Source: JBPOFY01 sp051252415 (GTDB lineage Bacteria > Verrucomicrobiota > Verrucomicrobiia > Opitutales > Coraliomargaritaceae). From it: a DNA stretch of 64,000 nucleotides. A program made the translations under genes and the position numbers. Where the stretch lies: assembly GCA_051252415.1 (NCBI GenBank), contig JBPOGA010000001.1, positions 124,001-188,000 of the forward strand. The letters run 5' to 3'. This document shows, one piece after another, positions 51,568-60,160 of the stretch; within the stretch, counting starts at the first letter, position 1, and every line of letters starts with the position of its first letter. Under the pieces are notes generated by a model. The model saw nothing but the letters and a program-made list of their open reading frames with translations. It did not search any database and was not told the DNA's origin.

Positions 51568-52851
51568 CTAAAAAAGTGCTTTGATCGGCTGCCCTTTATG
51601 TGCGACTTGGAAAGGACGTCCACTGGGAGAGTGCACCACCTTATCAAGTGGTAAGCCAAGAGCGTATGCAATGGTCGCATTAAAGTTGGGAACCGTCACA
51701 CCATTCTCAGTAATCGAATGCCCGCGATCATCTGTCGAACCATACACTTGCCCTCCCTTGATGCCACCACCCGCGAGCACACAAGTAAACGCCGTGGGAT
51801 GGTGATTCCGGCCACGATTCGAATTAATATCAGGTGTGCGACCAAACTCTGTGCCGATAACGACGAGTGTTTCATCGAGTAAACCACGATAATGTAAATC
51901 ATCTAAGAGCGCGGACACAGATTGATCTAAAGGATTACAAAGAGCGGCGACACTATCGTGATTATCATTATGCGTATCCCATCCGCCGTCGGTGAGCTCG
52001 ACAAAGCGCACCCCGTGCTCAACCAATCGTCGCGCTAACATGCAGCTCTTACCGAAACGAGATTCACCATACAACTTCTGGGTAATCTTAGATTCCTTGC
52101 TTAAGTCAAACGCAGCTAGGTCTTTGCTATTCATCAGCTTGATCGCTTCATCATAAACATCACTGTATGCTTGGACTTTCTTTGATGGATATTTTTTATG
52201 AAAAGATAGATCCATCATCTGAGCGAGTGCCATACGCTCTTCCATTTCAATTTGATCGACACTGTTATAGCGCTCAATGTGTGGCAGCCCGTCTTCTGGA
52301 TTCCCAAGGTGCAAAGGTTCGTATTTAGAATCAAAAAATCCAGCACCACCCTGTGCATTATTACTACCACCAATTCGAATATTTCCAGGCAAGGTTGAGT
52401 TAGTCTTACCGGACATCTGATTCAACCAAGCGCCAATACCTGGATGACGAATGGTGCCACGTTTCTCGTAGCTGGTGTGCATGAAATAATTACCTTGTTC
52501 GTGCGCGCCTTGATTCGAATACATCGAACGTATGACACAGAGCTTATCCATACGCTTCGCGAGGCTGGGCAGATACTCTGTAAAGCGAACACCGTTGACA
52601 TTTGTCTCGATGGGTTTGACGGGGCCTTGCTCCTTCCAACCTGGTTTTGGATCAAAGGTATCAATGTGGCTCATGCCACCACTCAAATAGATATAGATGA
52701 CATTCTTCGCAGTGGGTTTGCGAACGAGATCAGAAGCCCAGACTGGAGTTTGCCCAACCGAAGCGAGCCCGACCCCAAGAAATGCTTTGGCCGAGTATTG
52801 CATGAACTTACGACGTGAAAGTTCATCCAAGTTATTTAATTCGTCATACAT
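51568..52851 (-). CDS. DUF1501 domain protein
   Basis: The 427-residue protein begins with SRRKFMQYSAKAFLGVGLAS, a twin-arginine-like export signal. DUF1501 landmarks are NVIYIYLSGGMSHIDTFDPK, GVRFTEYLPSLAKRMDKLC, HEQGNYFMHTSYEKRG, FVELTDGGWDTHNDNH and GTEFGRTPDI followed by RNHHPTAF. This is the planctomycete-type short form, differing from the 519-residue paralogue at 26 kb. It follows the DUF1549/1553 gene by 31 bases and precedes the cytochrome gene, the usual arrangement in PVC genomes. Substrate unknown. Confidence 0.94.
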   Translation of the reverse strand: MYDELNNLDELSRRKFMQYSAKAFLGVGLASVGQTPVWASDLVRKPTAKNVIYIYLSGGMSHIDTFDPKPGWKEQGPVKPIETNVNGVRFTEYLPSLAKRMDKLCVIRSMYSNQGAHEQGNYFMHTSYEKRGTIRHPGIGAWLNQMSGKTNSTLPGNIRIGGSNNAQGGAGFFDSKYEPLHLGNPEDGLPHIERYNSVDQIEMEERMALAQMMDLSFHKKYPSKKVQAYSDVYDEAIKLMNSKDLAAFDLSKESKITQKLYGESRFGKSCMLARRLVEHGVRFVELTDGGWDTHNDNHDSVAALCNPLDQSVSALLDDLHYRGLLDETLVVIGTEFGRTPDINSNRGRNHHPTAFTCVLAGGGIKGGQVYGSTDDRGHSITENGVTVPNFNATIAYALGLPLDKVVHSPSGRPFQVAHKGQPIKALF

Positions 52852-52882
52852 AATGATTCTAAAATTAAGGGGTTCTTATAAA

Positions 52883-55207
52883 TTACTGAATAAAGAGAAA
52901 CTGCTGTGTATTGAGCATCGCCCAAATCATACGTTGACGGGCTTTCTCTGGATTTTCTTTGAACATACCGACAAGGGTATCGACTTCAGCTTGAGTTGGT
53001 TTTCGAGACAGGAAACCAATATAGAGTGTTTCGATTTTTTCCTCTGGGGTCTTGGCTAAACGTGCCTCGACCACAGGCGATGAATTGTTGGCTAAAATAC
53101 CATTAATTTGCCAAGAATTCATGAGGAACAATGCCTGCAGAACATTGCCACCATCGTCTGAATTCTCGATCAACATACGATCAGACTGACCGAAGACTTC
53201 GAGTAAATGGCCATTTGCTTGTGGAGATTCTAACTCGGACGCACGACGAATGCTTTTCATCCATTTCTGTTGCGCGCCCCGATTGTTCTTCTTTGCACCA
53301 GGTAACATTGCGATGTTGGACATCATCGAAGTCATGCCCATCTGCTCTGAATCAGAGTCAGTATTGTTTTTCGGATTTAACTTTGCATTCCACTCTGACT
53401 GCGCTGTTTGGAAGGCCGCTCGGAGTTTCATATATTCGTCAGTCCTCTTAAGCTTAGGATCATTTCTAACTTTATTCCACTCAGTGCGTGTCTGGTTAAA
53501 GGCTTCATACTTCGTGGATAAATCCTTTATGTAAGTGACAACCTCTCGGTCGGACTTATCTGCAATAAATGCAGCTGCTCCTGGTAGTTTATCACTCTCA
53601 TATTGGATGCCTTGCTGCCGACCTTTATAGCTTTGTTGAAGTATTGAATCAATGTCAGGCGTCATCAATGTCGCAATAGAATCCCAAATCTGTTCCGAAG
53701 TCATACGTTGGAATGTAGGGCCCTCAAAATGGTAATCATCGTCTAGATCTGGATTATCAATCACCGCTTCGCGTTGAAACAACTGAGAATTATAAACGAT
53801 GCGTAGATACTGCTTCAGGTCGTAGTCGAGGCTCTTCATTAGCGACTCCAAGAACGCCATCAACTCTGGCGATTCAGCAACCGATTCGGCTGTCAAATTA
53901 TCGACAGGCTCAATCAAGCCTTTGCCCATCGCGTGCTTCCACATTCTATTGGCAATCACCTTAGTAAAGCGCTCGTTATTCTCCGAAACCATCCAATCCG
54001 CAAATCCATCGACCCTTGCAGCTGAATTGCGTAGCTTAGTTACATCGATGTCTCCATAGAGTGCATTGGCATGCACGACATCTTTAGGCATAGCATCCTC
54101 ATATTGATAATCATGCGGCAATTTGAGGCTTCGATCTGTATGCACGACCCCCCAAGTCATGGGTCTGAAAAATTCCTTAGCTGCATTCATGATAGAGGAT
54201 TGTTTCAACGCAGCTTGATTATTAGCACCTTCTTCTTCTTTTGCCACACGTCGAAGCTCTCGATACAGATTCGACAGACGTGAGTTTGAGGCTCTCATAT
54301 TTACACGGGTATCAATTCCATAGGTAAATGCGGACAGCTCATAAAACTGCTTTTGCGTCCATGTATCGGTCGGATGATCGTGGCATTGAGCACATTGTAA
54401 TTGTGTCCCTAAAAAAACCTGCGCAGTCATCGACATGTTATCCAATGGCATTCCAAAATCTCGCAGATAATATGCGGTGGCTGGGTTATCCCATGGGTAA
54501 CCTTCAGCAGTGATGAGCGATGCCACGAACTCATCATAAGGCACATTCTGACGAATCTGCTCTTTCAACCATTGCACGTAATACACGCCACCGTAGCGAC
54601 TGCCTTCCTTGCCAGTAGTCTTCACTCGCAGCACGTCCGCCCATAAATTAAAATTGTGGCTTACGTAGCCAGGAGAATCCAACAACTTGTCGATCAAACG
54701 ACTACGCTTCGCCGGAGTTTCATCACTCAAAAAATGAACTGCTTCAGCATGTGTTGGAATGCGTCCAATGATTTTTAAATAGGCGCGACGTAAAAATGTC
54801 GCATCGTCAACAAACGGGGCCGGCTCAACCCCTTGAGCGGTTAAATACTCAGCCCAAAGCTGATCGATTTGCTGCGTCGCATTCACATGCAACTTGCTTT
54901 TCACGACTGGTGATACGGTAGGCACATTTAGCCCTTCATAAGCTGTAAGTGTCAATCGACCTGCTTTAATTTCATTGCGAATGAAGCTTTGGTCTTTCAC
55001 CGAAAACTTTTCGATGGGCACACTGTAAGTCTTGCCGTCCACACGGCGTTGCATCCGGACCTCATCGCCTTGTGCCGATCGTAGTTCGGCTTCTATGGTT
55101 TTCCCATCTATATCCGTAAATATTCGGGCCGAAACCGAAAGTGATGAGGCGAGACTCATCAATATAATGAGAACCGAGTAGAAAATGGTATGCTTAAAAG
55201 CGGTCAT
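52883..55207 (-). CDS. DUF1549/DUF1553 protein with N-terminal SHD1 domain
   Basis: The 774-residue exported protein has a signal peptide about residues 1-27, an SHD1-like beta domain (FTDIDGKTIEAELRSAQGDE to about 75), DUF1549 (about 115-320, WAEYLTAQGVEPAPF, TFLRRAYLKIIGRIPTHAE, and QCAQCHDHPTDTWTQKQFYE with a CxxCH) and DUF1553 (about 385-760, NRMWKHAMGKGLIEPVDN, TSEQIWDSIATLMTP). The CAQCHDHP motif is characteristic and could bind haem or metal. It is the first gene of the three-gene operon. The biochemical role of these families is unknown. Confidence 0.94.
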   Translation of the reverse strand: MTAFKHTIFYSVLIILMSLASSLSVSARIFTDIDGKTIEAELRSAQGDEVRMQRRVDGKTYSVPIEKFSVKDQSFIRNEIKAGRLTLTAYEGLNVPTVSPVVKSKLHVNATQQIDQLWAEYLTAQGVEPAPFVDDATFLRRAYLKIIGRIPTHAEAVHFLSDETPAKRSRLIDKLLDSPGYVSHNFNLWADVLRVKTTGKEGSRYGGVYYVQWLKEQIRQNVPYDEFVASLITAEGYPWDNPATAYYLRDFGMPLDNMSMTAQVFLGTQLQCAQCHDHPTDTWTQKQFYELSAFTYGIDTRVNMRASNSRLSNLYRELRRVAKEEEGANNQAALKQSSIMNAAKEFFRPMTWGVVHTDRSLKLPHDYQYEDAMPKDVVHANALYGDIDVTKLRNSAARVDGFADWMVSENNERFTKVIANRMWKHAMGKGLIEPVDNLTAESVAESPELMAFLESLMKSLDYDLKQYLRIVYNSQLFQREAVIDNPDLDDDYHFEGPTFQRMTSEQIWDSIATLMTPDIDSILQQSYKGRQQGIQYESDKLPGAAAFIADKSDREVVTYIKDLSTKYEAFNQTRTEWNKVRNDPKLKRTDEYMKLRAAFQTAQSEWNAKLNPKNNTDSDSEQMGMTSMMSNIAMLPGAKKNNRGAQQKWMKSIRRASELESPQANGHLLEVFGQSDRMLIENSDDGGNVLQALFLMNSWQINGILANNSSPVVEARLAKTPEEKIETLYIGFLSRKPTQAEVDTLVGMFKENPEKARQRMIWAMLNTQQFLFIQ

Positions 55208-55350
55208 AACCTGTCCCGTTTTTGGGTATGATTGAATGGTAGGGGTAATTGATATATAAAATCATAAAGAACAACATTAGGACAGTCTCAAAAATAATGA
55301 TTTGAGCTATCACAACTGTGCTATCGCGCACTTTTTAGATAAGTTTCACA

Positions 55351-55384
55351 AAAAAAGCCCCGACCATTATGGCCGGGGCTTTTG
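55351..55384 (-). terminator. Rho-independent terminator after thymidine phosphorylase
   Basis: On the minus strand AAAAGCCCCG and CGGGGCTTTT enclose a short loop with one internal mismatch, and six T follow. It lies 20 bases beyond the thymidine phosphorylase stop. The A and T flanks make it possibly two-directional. Confidence 0.85.
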
Positions 55385-55403
55385 TATGAAAATGTGATCT
55401 GTT

Positions 55404-56738
55404 TTACGCGACGCGTTCGACGATCAATTCCGGTGGATTTGGACGCTTTGGAGCGAGACGATATGCAGTTTTCAAATACTCCAATGCCTCTTCCATCTTA
55501 GCTTCATCATTATAGTGAATCATCATAAGTGGTTCACCTTGTTTCACTTGCGTGCCAACCTTTTTAATTTCAGAAACGCCGACCGCGGGGTCGTATTTAC
55601 CGTTTTTCTTCATCGCGAGCTTTTGCACGCCTTCAGCGATCAAACCTGCATTGATCGTGTGAACGTAGCCACGTTTCGGTGCAGGAAGTTTACGGACGTG
55701 CTTTGCTGTTGGGAATTTATCTGGATCGTCGATCACGGAAATGTCACCACCCTGCGCTTCGATCATATCCTTAAATTTCTGTAGGGCGCTGCCATCCTTA
55801 AGGTGACGCTGCACTGTTTGCTTCGCAGAAAGTGTGGAACCAGCCACACCCGCAAGACGAACAATTTCCATACCGAGCTTAAGGACCAATTCTTGAAGAT
55901 CCTCAGGGCCTTCACCACTAAGAAGTTGAATCGCTTCCTTAATTTCGAGCGCTGTGCCGACAGTATCGCCAAGTGGCTGATTCATATCGGTCACCAAAGC
56001 CACACAGCGACGCTTCATAGAACGACCGACACGTGTGATCGAACGAGCCAATTGCTTCGCCTGCTCAACATCTTTAATGAATGAACCGTTACCCCACTTC
56101 ACGTCGATAACTAGACCTTCAGCACCTTCAGCCAATTTACGGCTCAACACGGAACCTGTAATCAATGGCAGACTAGGAATTGTTCCAGTTTGTAAACGAA
56201 GCTTATATAGAAGGTCGTCAACAGGAGCGATTTCAGGGTCTTTTTGAATAAATGTGCAGCCGACAGTCTTCAACTGAGCTTTAAAGCCTTTAAGATCGAG
56301 AACTGGATTAAAACCAGGAATCGAAGACAGTTTGTCTAAATTGCTGATGACGTGCTCTTCGTCGACACCATTCATGGTTGGCATGACGACACCACAAGCC
56401 GCAGCCAGTGGAGCCAATACGAGTGTCGTCTTATCACCAACACCACCCGTAGAGTATTTGTCGATTTTCGGACGAGCGATACCAGTCAAATCAATCACCT
56501 CACCGGATAACATCATTTCCTCTGCAAAAACAGCTGTTTCCTGAGCAGACATGCCTTGGAAAAAGACTGCCATTGCAAGAGCAGCTTGTTGAAACTCAGG
56601 AAGTTCTTTATCCAAAATGGAATCGACGATGTAACGAATCTCTTCATCAGAGAACTCGCCACCATCACGCTTCTTCTCAACCAAGTGGCTAAAAGAAGGC
56701 TTAATGAACTTGCGGGCGCTAATAATTTTCTTTCTCAT
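55404..56738 (-). CDS. deoA: Thymidine (pyrimidine-nucleoside) phosphorylase
   Basis: Converts thymidine or deoxyuridine and phosphate to base and deoxyribose 1-phosphate in nucleoside salvage. The frame opens at 56783, but the ATG at 56738 matches the family start (MRKKIISARKFIKPSFSHLV then EKKRDGGEFSDEEIRYIVD), giving 444 residues. The phosphate site KYSTGGVGDKTTLVLAPLAA, the substrate region VIDVKWGNGSF and MNQPLGDTVGTALEIKEA are intact. A pyrimidine phosphorylase with wider specificity cannot be excluded. Its product feeds the deoC aldolase at 8 kb. Transcribed divergently from argS. Confidence 0.93.
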   Translation of the reverse strand: MRKKIISARKFIKPSFSHLVEKKRDGGEFSDEEIRYIVDSILDKELPEFQQAALAMAVFFQGMSAQETAVFAEEMMLSGEVIDLTGIARPKIDKYSTGGVGDKTTLVLAPLAAACGVVMPTMNGVDEEHVISNLDKLSSIPGFNPVLDLKGFKAQLKTVGCTFIQKDPEIAPVDDLLYKLRLQTGTIPSLPLITGSVLSRKLAEGAEGLVIDVKWGNGSFIKDVEQAKQLARSITRVGRSMKRRCVALVTDMNQPLGDTVGTALEIKEAIQLLSGEGPEDLQELVLKLGMEIVRLAGVAGSTLSAKQTVQRHLKDGSALQKFKDMIEAQGGDISVIDDPDKFPTAKHVRKLPAPKRGYVHTINAGLIAEGVQKLAMKKNGKYDPAVGVSEIKKVGTQVKQGEPLMMIHYNDEAKMEEALEYLKTAYRLAPKRPNPPELIVERVA

Positions 56739-56950
56739 TAAATGAGTAATATGTATTGATATGGTTAGCCGCTTAAGCGGCACAATCCTTTATGTATTAG
56801 TCGTTTAGCCCTACTTGTCGAGCCTAAAGTGCGGATACAAGCACTTTTCAGCGGCCTTTTACGTTATCAAATCGCGACTCAATGAGATAAAATTCGCCCT
56901 TTCAGAAAACGATAGCTTGACCCTAAGAGCGCAGCATCTTCCCTACCCGC

Positions 56951-58729
56951 ATGAAGGTCTGGTTTAACCCATCCAAAGCAATAGAAAGCGAACTTACTGC
57001 CATCGCAGCCGAAACCGCGGGTTTTGGTCCCGATTTTGTGCCCGGTGTGCGCCCCTCCGATCCTAAATTCGGCGACTATCAAGCCAACGGCGTGCTCGGC
57101 TTCGCCAAGAAGAATGGCAAGAACCCACGCGAGCTCGCGCAAAAGCTGATTGACGCCGCAAGCGCTTCTGGCCGATTCCCCGCAGAAATGATCGAACTCT
57201 CCATCGCGGGCCCAGGATTCATCAATTTCAAGCTCAACTCTGCCTTCATCTGGCAGTGGCAACTCGACTTCTCCACCAAGGAGGATTATCAAGCTGGTGC
57301 CAAAGAACTCAAAGGCGGTCGAAAAATCATCATCGACTACCCAAGCGCCAACACAGCCAAACAAGCACACATTGGACACCTACGCCCGATGGTCATTGGC
57401 CAAGCCATCGCACGACTCCTCGATTTCTGCGGAGCGGACCTCGTGCGCGACAATCACATTGGCGACTGGGGCACCAACTTCGGCACACTGATCATGAAGA
57501 TCAAACGTGATAACATCGACCTCTCCTCGCTTGGAGACGATGCACTTGTCACCCTCGACCAACTTTACAAAGACGGCTCGGCCCTCGAAACCGAGCAGCC
57601 AGAACTTCGTGACATTTCTCGTAACGAGCTCGTGCTGCTACAGAACGGCGACGCGGCCAACACCGCAATCTGGGAGCAAATCGTCGATATCTCCAAAGTC
57701 GCCTTCGACAAACTTTTCGCGCAAATGGGTGTCGAAGTCGACATCACCCTCGGAGAATCCTTCTACCGCGATAAAGTAGAGCGCATCTATGACGAGCTAA
57801 CTGAAGTCGGCCTCGCGGAGGAAAGCGACGGCGCACTCGTCGTCTGGCACGACGAAGTAAAGAAATTTGCTCGCGACAACGAGCGCCCCTACCCGTTTAA
57901 CATTCGTAAACGAGATGGCGCATCCAATTACGCATCAACCGATCTCGCCACGGTGCTCTACCGCGTGGAAGAATATAAAGCCGACGAGATCATCTACCTA
58001 ACCGATGCTCGCCAGCAAGACCACTTCCAGCAGCTCTTTCTCACTACCGAAAAATGGTTCAAAGCGAAGAACTACGATCTCCCAGAAATGAACCACGTCT
58101 TCTGGGGCACCATTCTCGGATCTGACAAAAAGCCTTTCAAAACGAAGTCCGGCGAATCCATCAAACTTCAAGAACTCCTCGATGAAGCACGCAGTCGAGC
58201 GTTCGACGTCGTCACCGAAAAGAACCCTGATCTTGATGAAGCAGAGCGCCATGAAATTGCCGAGTCCGTTGGTATTGGCGCGATGAAATACGCCGACCTT
58301 TCGAGTAACCGCACACAAGACTACGTCTTCAGCTGGGATCGCTTACTCAGCTTCGAAGGTAACACCGCACCTTACCTTCTCTACGCAGTTGCACGGATCA
58401 ACAGCATCTTCCGCAAAGTCGGTGTCGACCCCGAAGCGCCTATCGAAGGCGCCAGCCCAATCGAAACTGAAACCGAGCAAGCGCTAGCCCGCAAGCTCAT
58501 GGGCTTCGTCACTGCGCTCGAGCTTACGCTAAACGACCTTCGCCCACACTTCCTCTGCACATATTTGTATGAACTGACCAGCGCTTACAGCAGCTTTTAC
58601 AATGCCGACAAAGTCATGGTCGAAGACGAAGCAATCAAAGCCCGCCGACTCATTCTCTGCGCGAGAACTCGAACAGTGCTAAAGACAGGCTTGGAGCTTC
58701 TCGGCATCAAGCCGCTGGAGCGTATGTAG
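56951..58729 (+). CDS. argS: Arginine--tRNA ligase
   Basis: Charges tRNA-Arg with arginine. The 592 residues fit class I ArgRS. The N-terminal ArgRS-type additional domain (about 1-115) is followed by the HIGH motif SANTAKQAHIGHLRPM (residues 132-147). The KMSKS-like loop is KPFKTKSGESIKLQELLDEA (about 395-414), in which the lysine pattern is altered as usual for ArgRS. The C-terminal anticodon-binding domain begins near residue 470. A long gap (56784-56950) before it should hold two divergent promoters, but I cannot define them. Confidence 0.97.
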   Translation: MKVWFNPSKAIESELTAIAAETAGFGPDFVPGVRPSDPKFGDYQANGVLGFAKKNGKNPRELAQKLIDAASASGRFPAEMIELSIAGPGFINFKLNSAFIWQWQLDFSTKEDYQAGAKELKGGRKIIIDYPSANTAKQAHIGHLRPMVIGQAIARLLDFCGADLVRDNHIGDWGTNFGTLIMKIKRDNIDLSSLGDDALVTLDQLYKDGSALETEQPELRDISRNELVLLQNGDAANTAIWEQIVDISKVAFDKLFAQMGVEVDITLGESFYRDKVERIYDELTEVGLAEESDGALVVWHDEVKKFARDNERPYPFNIRKRDGASNYASTDLATVLYRVEEYKADEIIYLTDARQQDHFQQLFLTTEKWFKAKNYDLPEMNHVFWGTILGSDKKPFKTKSGESIKLQELLDEARSRAFDVVTEKNPDLDEAERHEIAESVGIGAMKYADLSSNRTQDYVFSWDRLLSFEGNTAPYLLYAVARINSIFRKVGVDPEAPIEGASPIETETEQALARKLMGFVTALELTLNDLRPHFLCTYLYELTSAYSSFYNADKVMVEDEAIKARRLILCARTRTVLKTGLELLGIKPLERM

Positions 58730-58773
58730 CATACAGCCACGCATCACTTTTTGTGAAAATACGCACGATGAAA

Positions 58774-58844
58774 ACGGGAGCAGGATGCTCCCACCACCTT
58801 GCGAATGACTGATCTAGAATAGTAGTGGGAGCATCCTGCTCACG
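58774..58844. repeat. REPIN-like pair, family H (GGGAGCAGGATGCTCCC)
   Basis: GGGAGCAGGATGCTCCCACC and GTAGTGGGAGCATCCTGCTC are inverted partners; the right-hand unit carries GTAG directly before its hairpin. It lies between argS and the toxin gene, which converge here, and could also terminate transcription. Confidence 0.75.
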
Positions 58845-58892
58845 TTCTTTCATCTTTTTCGAATTCACAATTCATGATGCGCAGCAGTATAT

Positions 58893-59585
58893 TTACAACA
58901 TCCGCGCCTCATAAACATGACTGATCGACTGACTCGCTTTAGAATACACATACTTAAGATGCATTCTCTGCTTCGGGATCGCGAGGGCCTTAGGTCTGAA
59001 AACAGCGACACAGTGTCCACCCTCGTGGCGCACGCTCGGGTAGAGTAAGCCGTTCGCACCTTGACCTTTTTGCTCACGCGCAAAGGCCTGTGATGCTTCG
59101 TAACTGTCCGGCTTGAGCACGGGCGCATACAGTTCTGGACGCAAGTCGGACAAGCGGCATTTCAATCCACCCGAGTAAACCCTCATCGTGATCTCTTGAT
59201 CAGCCTCTTCTGTCGCTGCAAGAAAACGAGCCCGGTGATACTTCGTTTCTTCAATCGCGGTTTCGAGCGACTTAGCTGCGTAATACACACCAAAACTGCC
59301 ATCCGAGAAACGGGTATATGCGGATAAATGCGTGAACGGTGCCATCACAATCGAGGCACCTGCGCCCGTAACGCGTTCTTCGACGGGAACGAGATTCAGG
59401 TCGCCCGCTTCTTCTAGCGTCCTGGGATTCGTCATCGCTTCCAGCGCATAGGCGATTTCCAACTCCTCCGCACTTTCGTAGATCGCCTCATAGATCGAAA
59501 TCGGCGGAAAGCGGCTCGGTATGATCCGAAAAAAATCGCCTCCAAAGAACGGAGCCAGCCCTGGCTCTGGCAATGCCCCTCCCAT
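58893..59585 (-). CDS. RES-domain toxin
   Basis: The 230-residue protein is a RES-type toxin, a fold shown in ParT and MbcT to consume NAD+ (by ADP-ribosyl transfer or phosphorolysis). The defining residues are visible: R in FFRIIPSRF, the E of AIEETKYHRARF and S in LLYPSVRHEGGHCVAVF. The usual length is about 150-230. It begins 2 bases after the antitoxin stop, in the standard antitoxin-first order. It should be neutralised by the neighbouring protein. An intact active site suggests the module is functional. Confidence 0.9.
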   Translation of the reverse strand: MGGALPEPGLAPFFGGDFFRIIPSRFPPISIYEAIYESAEELEIAYALEAMTNPRTLEEAGDLNLVPVEERVTGAGASIVMAPFTHLSAYTRFSDGSFGVYYAAKSLETAIEETKYHRARFLAATEEADQEITMRVYSGGLKCRLSDLRPELYAPVLKPDSYEASQAFAREQKGQGANGLLYPSVRHEGGHCVAVFRPKALAIPKQRMHLKYVYSKASQSISHVYEARML

Positions 59586-59587
59586 CG

Positions 59588-59992
59588 TTAACCACGCTGT
59601 GCGTCGAGATACTGCCGCACCTCAGCCAGATGAATCAAGCTGCCCTGTAGCATGTAGTCGAGTGCGCTTTGGCCGTTGAAAGGAAACGCCTGATTCGGGC
59701 GACGAATCCAACCGTCTGCCCGATCTGCATCTTGAAAGAGAATATGCAGCGCCTTATAAATTCCCAAGACATAGGAGATGCGCTCCAGCAGATCACGTCC
59801 AAGTTGGATTTCGGGTAATTTGCGGTAGCGATTAAACGTTGTTGCAGGCAGATCGCCGAGCAGAATGCGCTGCTCGCTAGGCTTGAGGCCCCAATGCCCC
59901 GCAATACGAAAAAAGCCTTTCAACGCCACCTGTCCAGCCTTCGGAGTATCGAGGCCGACTTGCCGCGCCGGAACTGTTTGTGTCATCGTCAT
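59588..59992 (-). CDS. Xre/MbcA-type antitoxin (DUF2384)
   Basis: The 134-residue partner of the RES toxin has an N-terminal helix-turn-helix-like region (FRIAGHWGLKPSEQRILLGD then LPATTFNRYRK) and a C-terminal DUF2384 toxin-binding region (ISYVLGIYKALHILFQDADR to PNQAFPFNGQSALDYMLQGS then LIHLAEVRQYLDAQRG). The family both blocks the toxin active site and represses its own operon. A 12-bp perfect inverted repeat lies just upstream. Alternative start at codon 3 is possible. Confidence 0.92.
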   Translation of the reverse strand: MTMTQTVPARQVGLDTPKAGQVALKGFFRIAGHWGLKPSEQRILLGDLPATTFNRYRKLPEIQLGRDLLERISYVLGIYKALHILFQDADRADGWIRRPNQAFPFNGQSALDYMLQGSLIHLAEVRQYLDAQRG

Positions 59993-60007
59993 AAAGACAC
60001 AATCAGC

Positions 60008-60043
60008 CCATTTGGTTAAAATGTCAAATAATTAACCAAATGG
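60008..60043. promoter_or_regulatory. Candidate autoregulatory operator of the RES/Xre operon
   Basis: CCATTTGGTTAA, a 12-base spacer and TTAACCAAATGG form a perfect 12-bp inverted repeat 15 bases before the antitoxin start. Two half-sites one helical turn or more apart suit a dimer or tetramer of the antitoxin. The spacer probably lies near the -10 region. Confidence 0.7.
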
Positions 60044-60160
60044 TCCAACTTGACTCAACGAGGGCGATCTCCTCTTCAGTCAATTCGTAAAGTTCTATAC
60101 AAGGCGCTCGATCTGGCGATCCGTCGTCGTGATCTGCATCTCTAGTTGCTTAAGGGTCAT
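60024..60160 (-). pseudogene. Frameshifted C-terminal tail of a class I SAM-dependent DNA methyltransferase
   Basis: The minus strand encodes MQITTTDRQIERLV then a stop; after one missing base the frame continues YELYELTEEEIALVE. Together this reproduces the recognisable ending (DRQID-LVYELYGLTEEEI-IVE) of Eco57I/N6-adenine methyltransferases and type IIG restriction enzymes. Restoring one T in GTATAGAACTT (as GTATATGAACTT) repairs the frame. No upstream methyltransferase sequence remains; the piece begins right at the peptidase stop codon (ATGA overlap). It is a remnant of a lost restriction-modification gene beside the toxin-antitoxin pair. Confidence 0.75.

Noticed and set aside
56784..56950. 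tRNA or riboswitch between thymidine phosphorylase and argS
   Set aside because: No cloverleaf, T-box or known aptamer pattern was found; it is simply a divergent promoter region.
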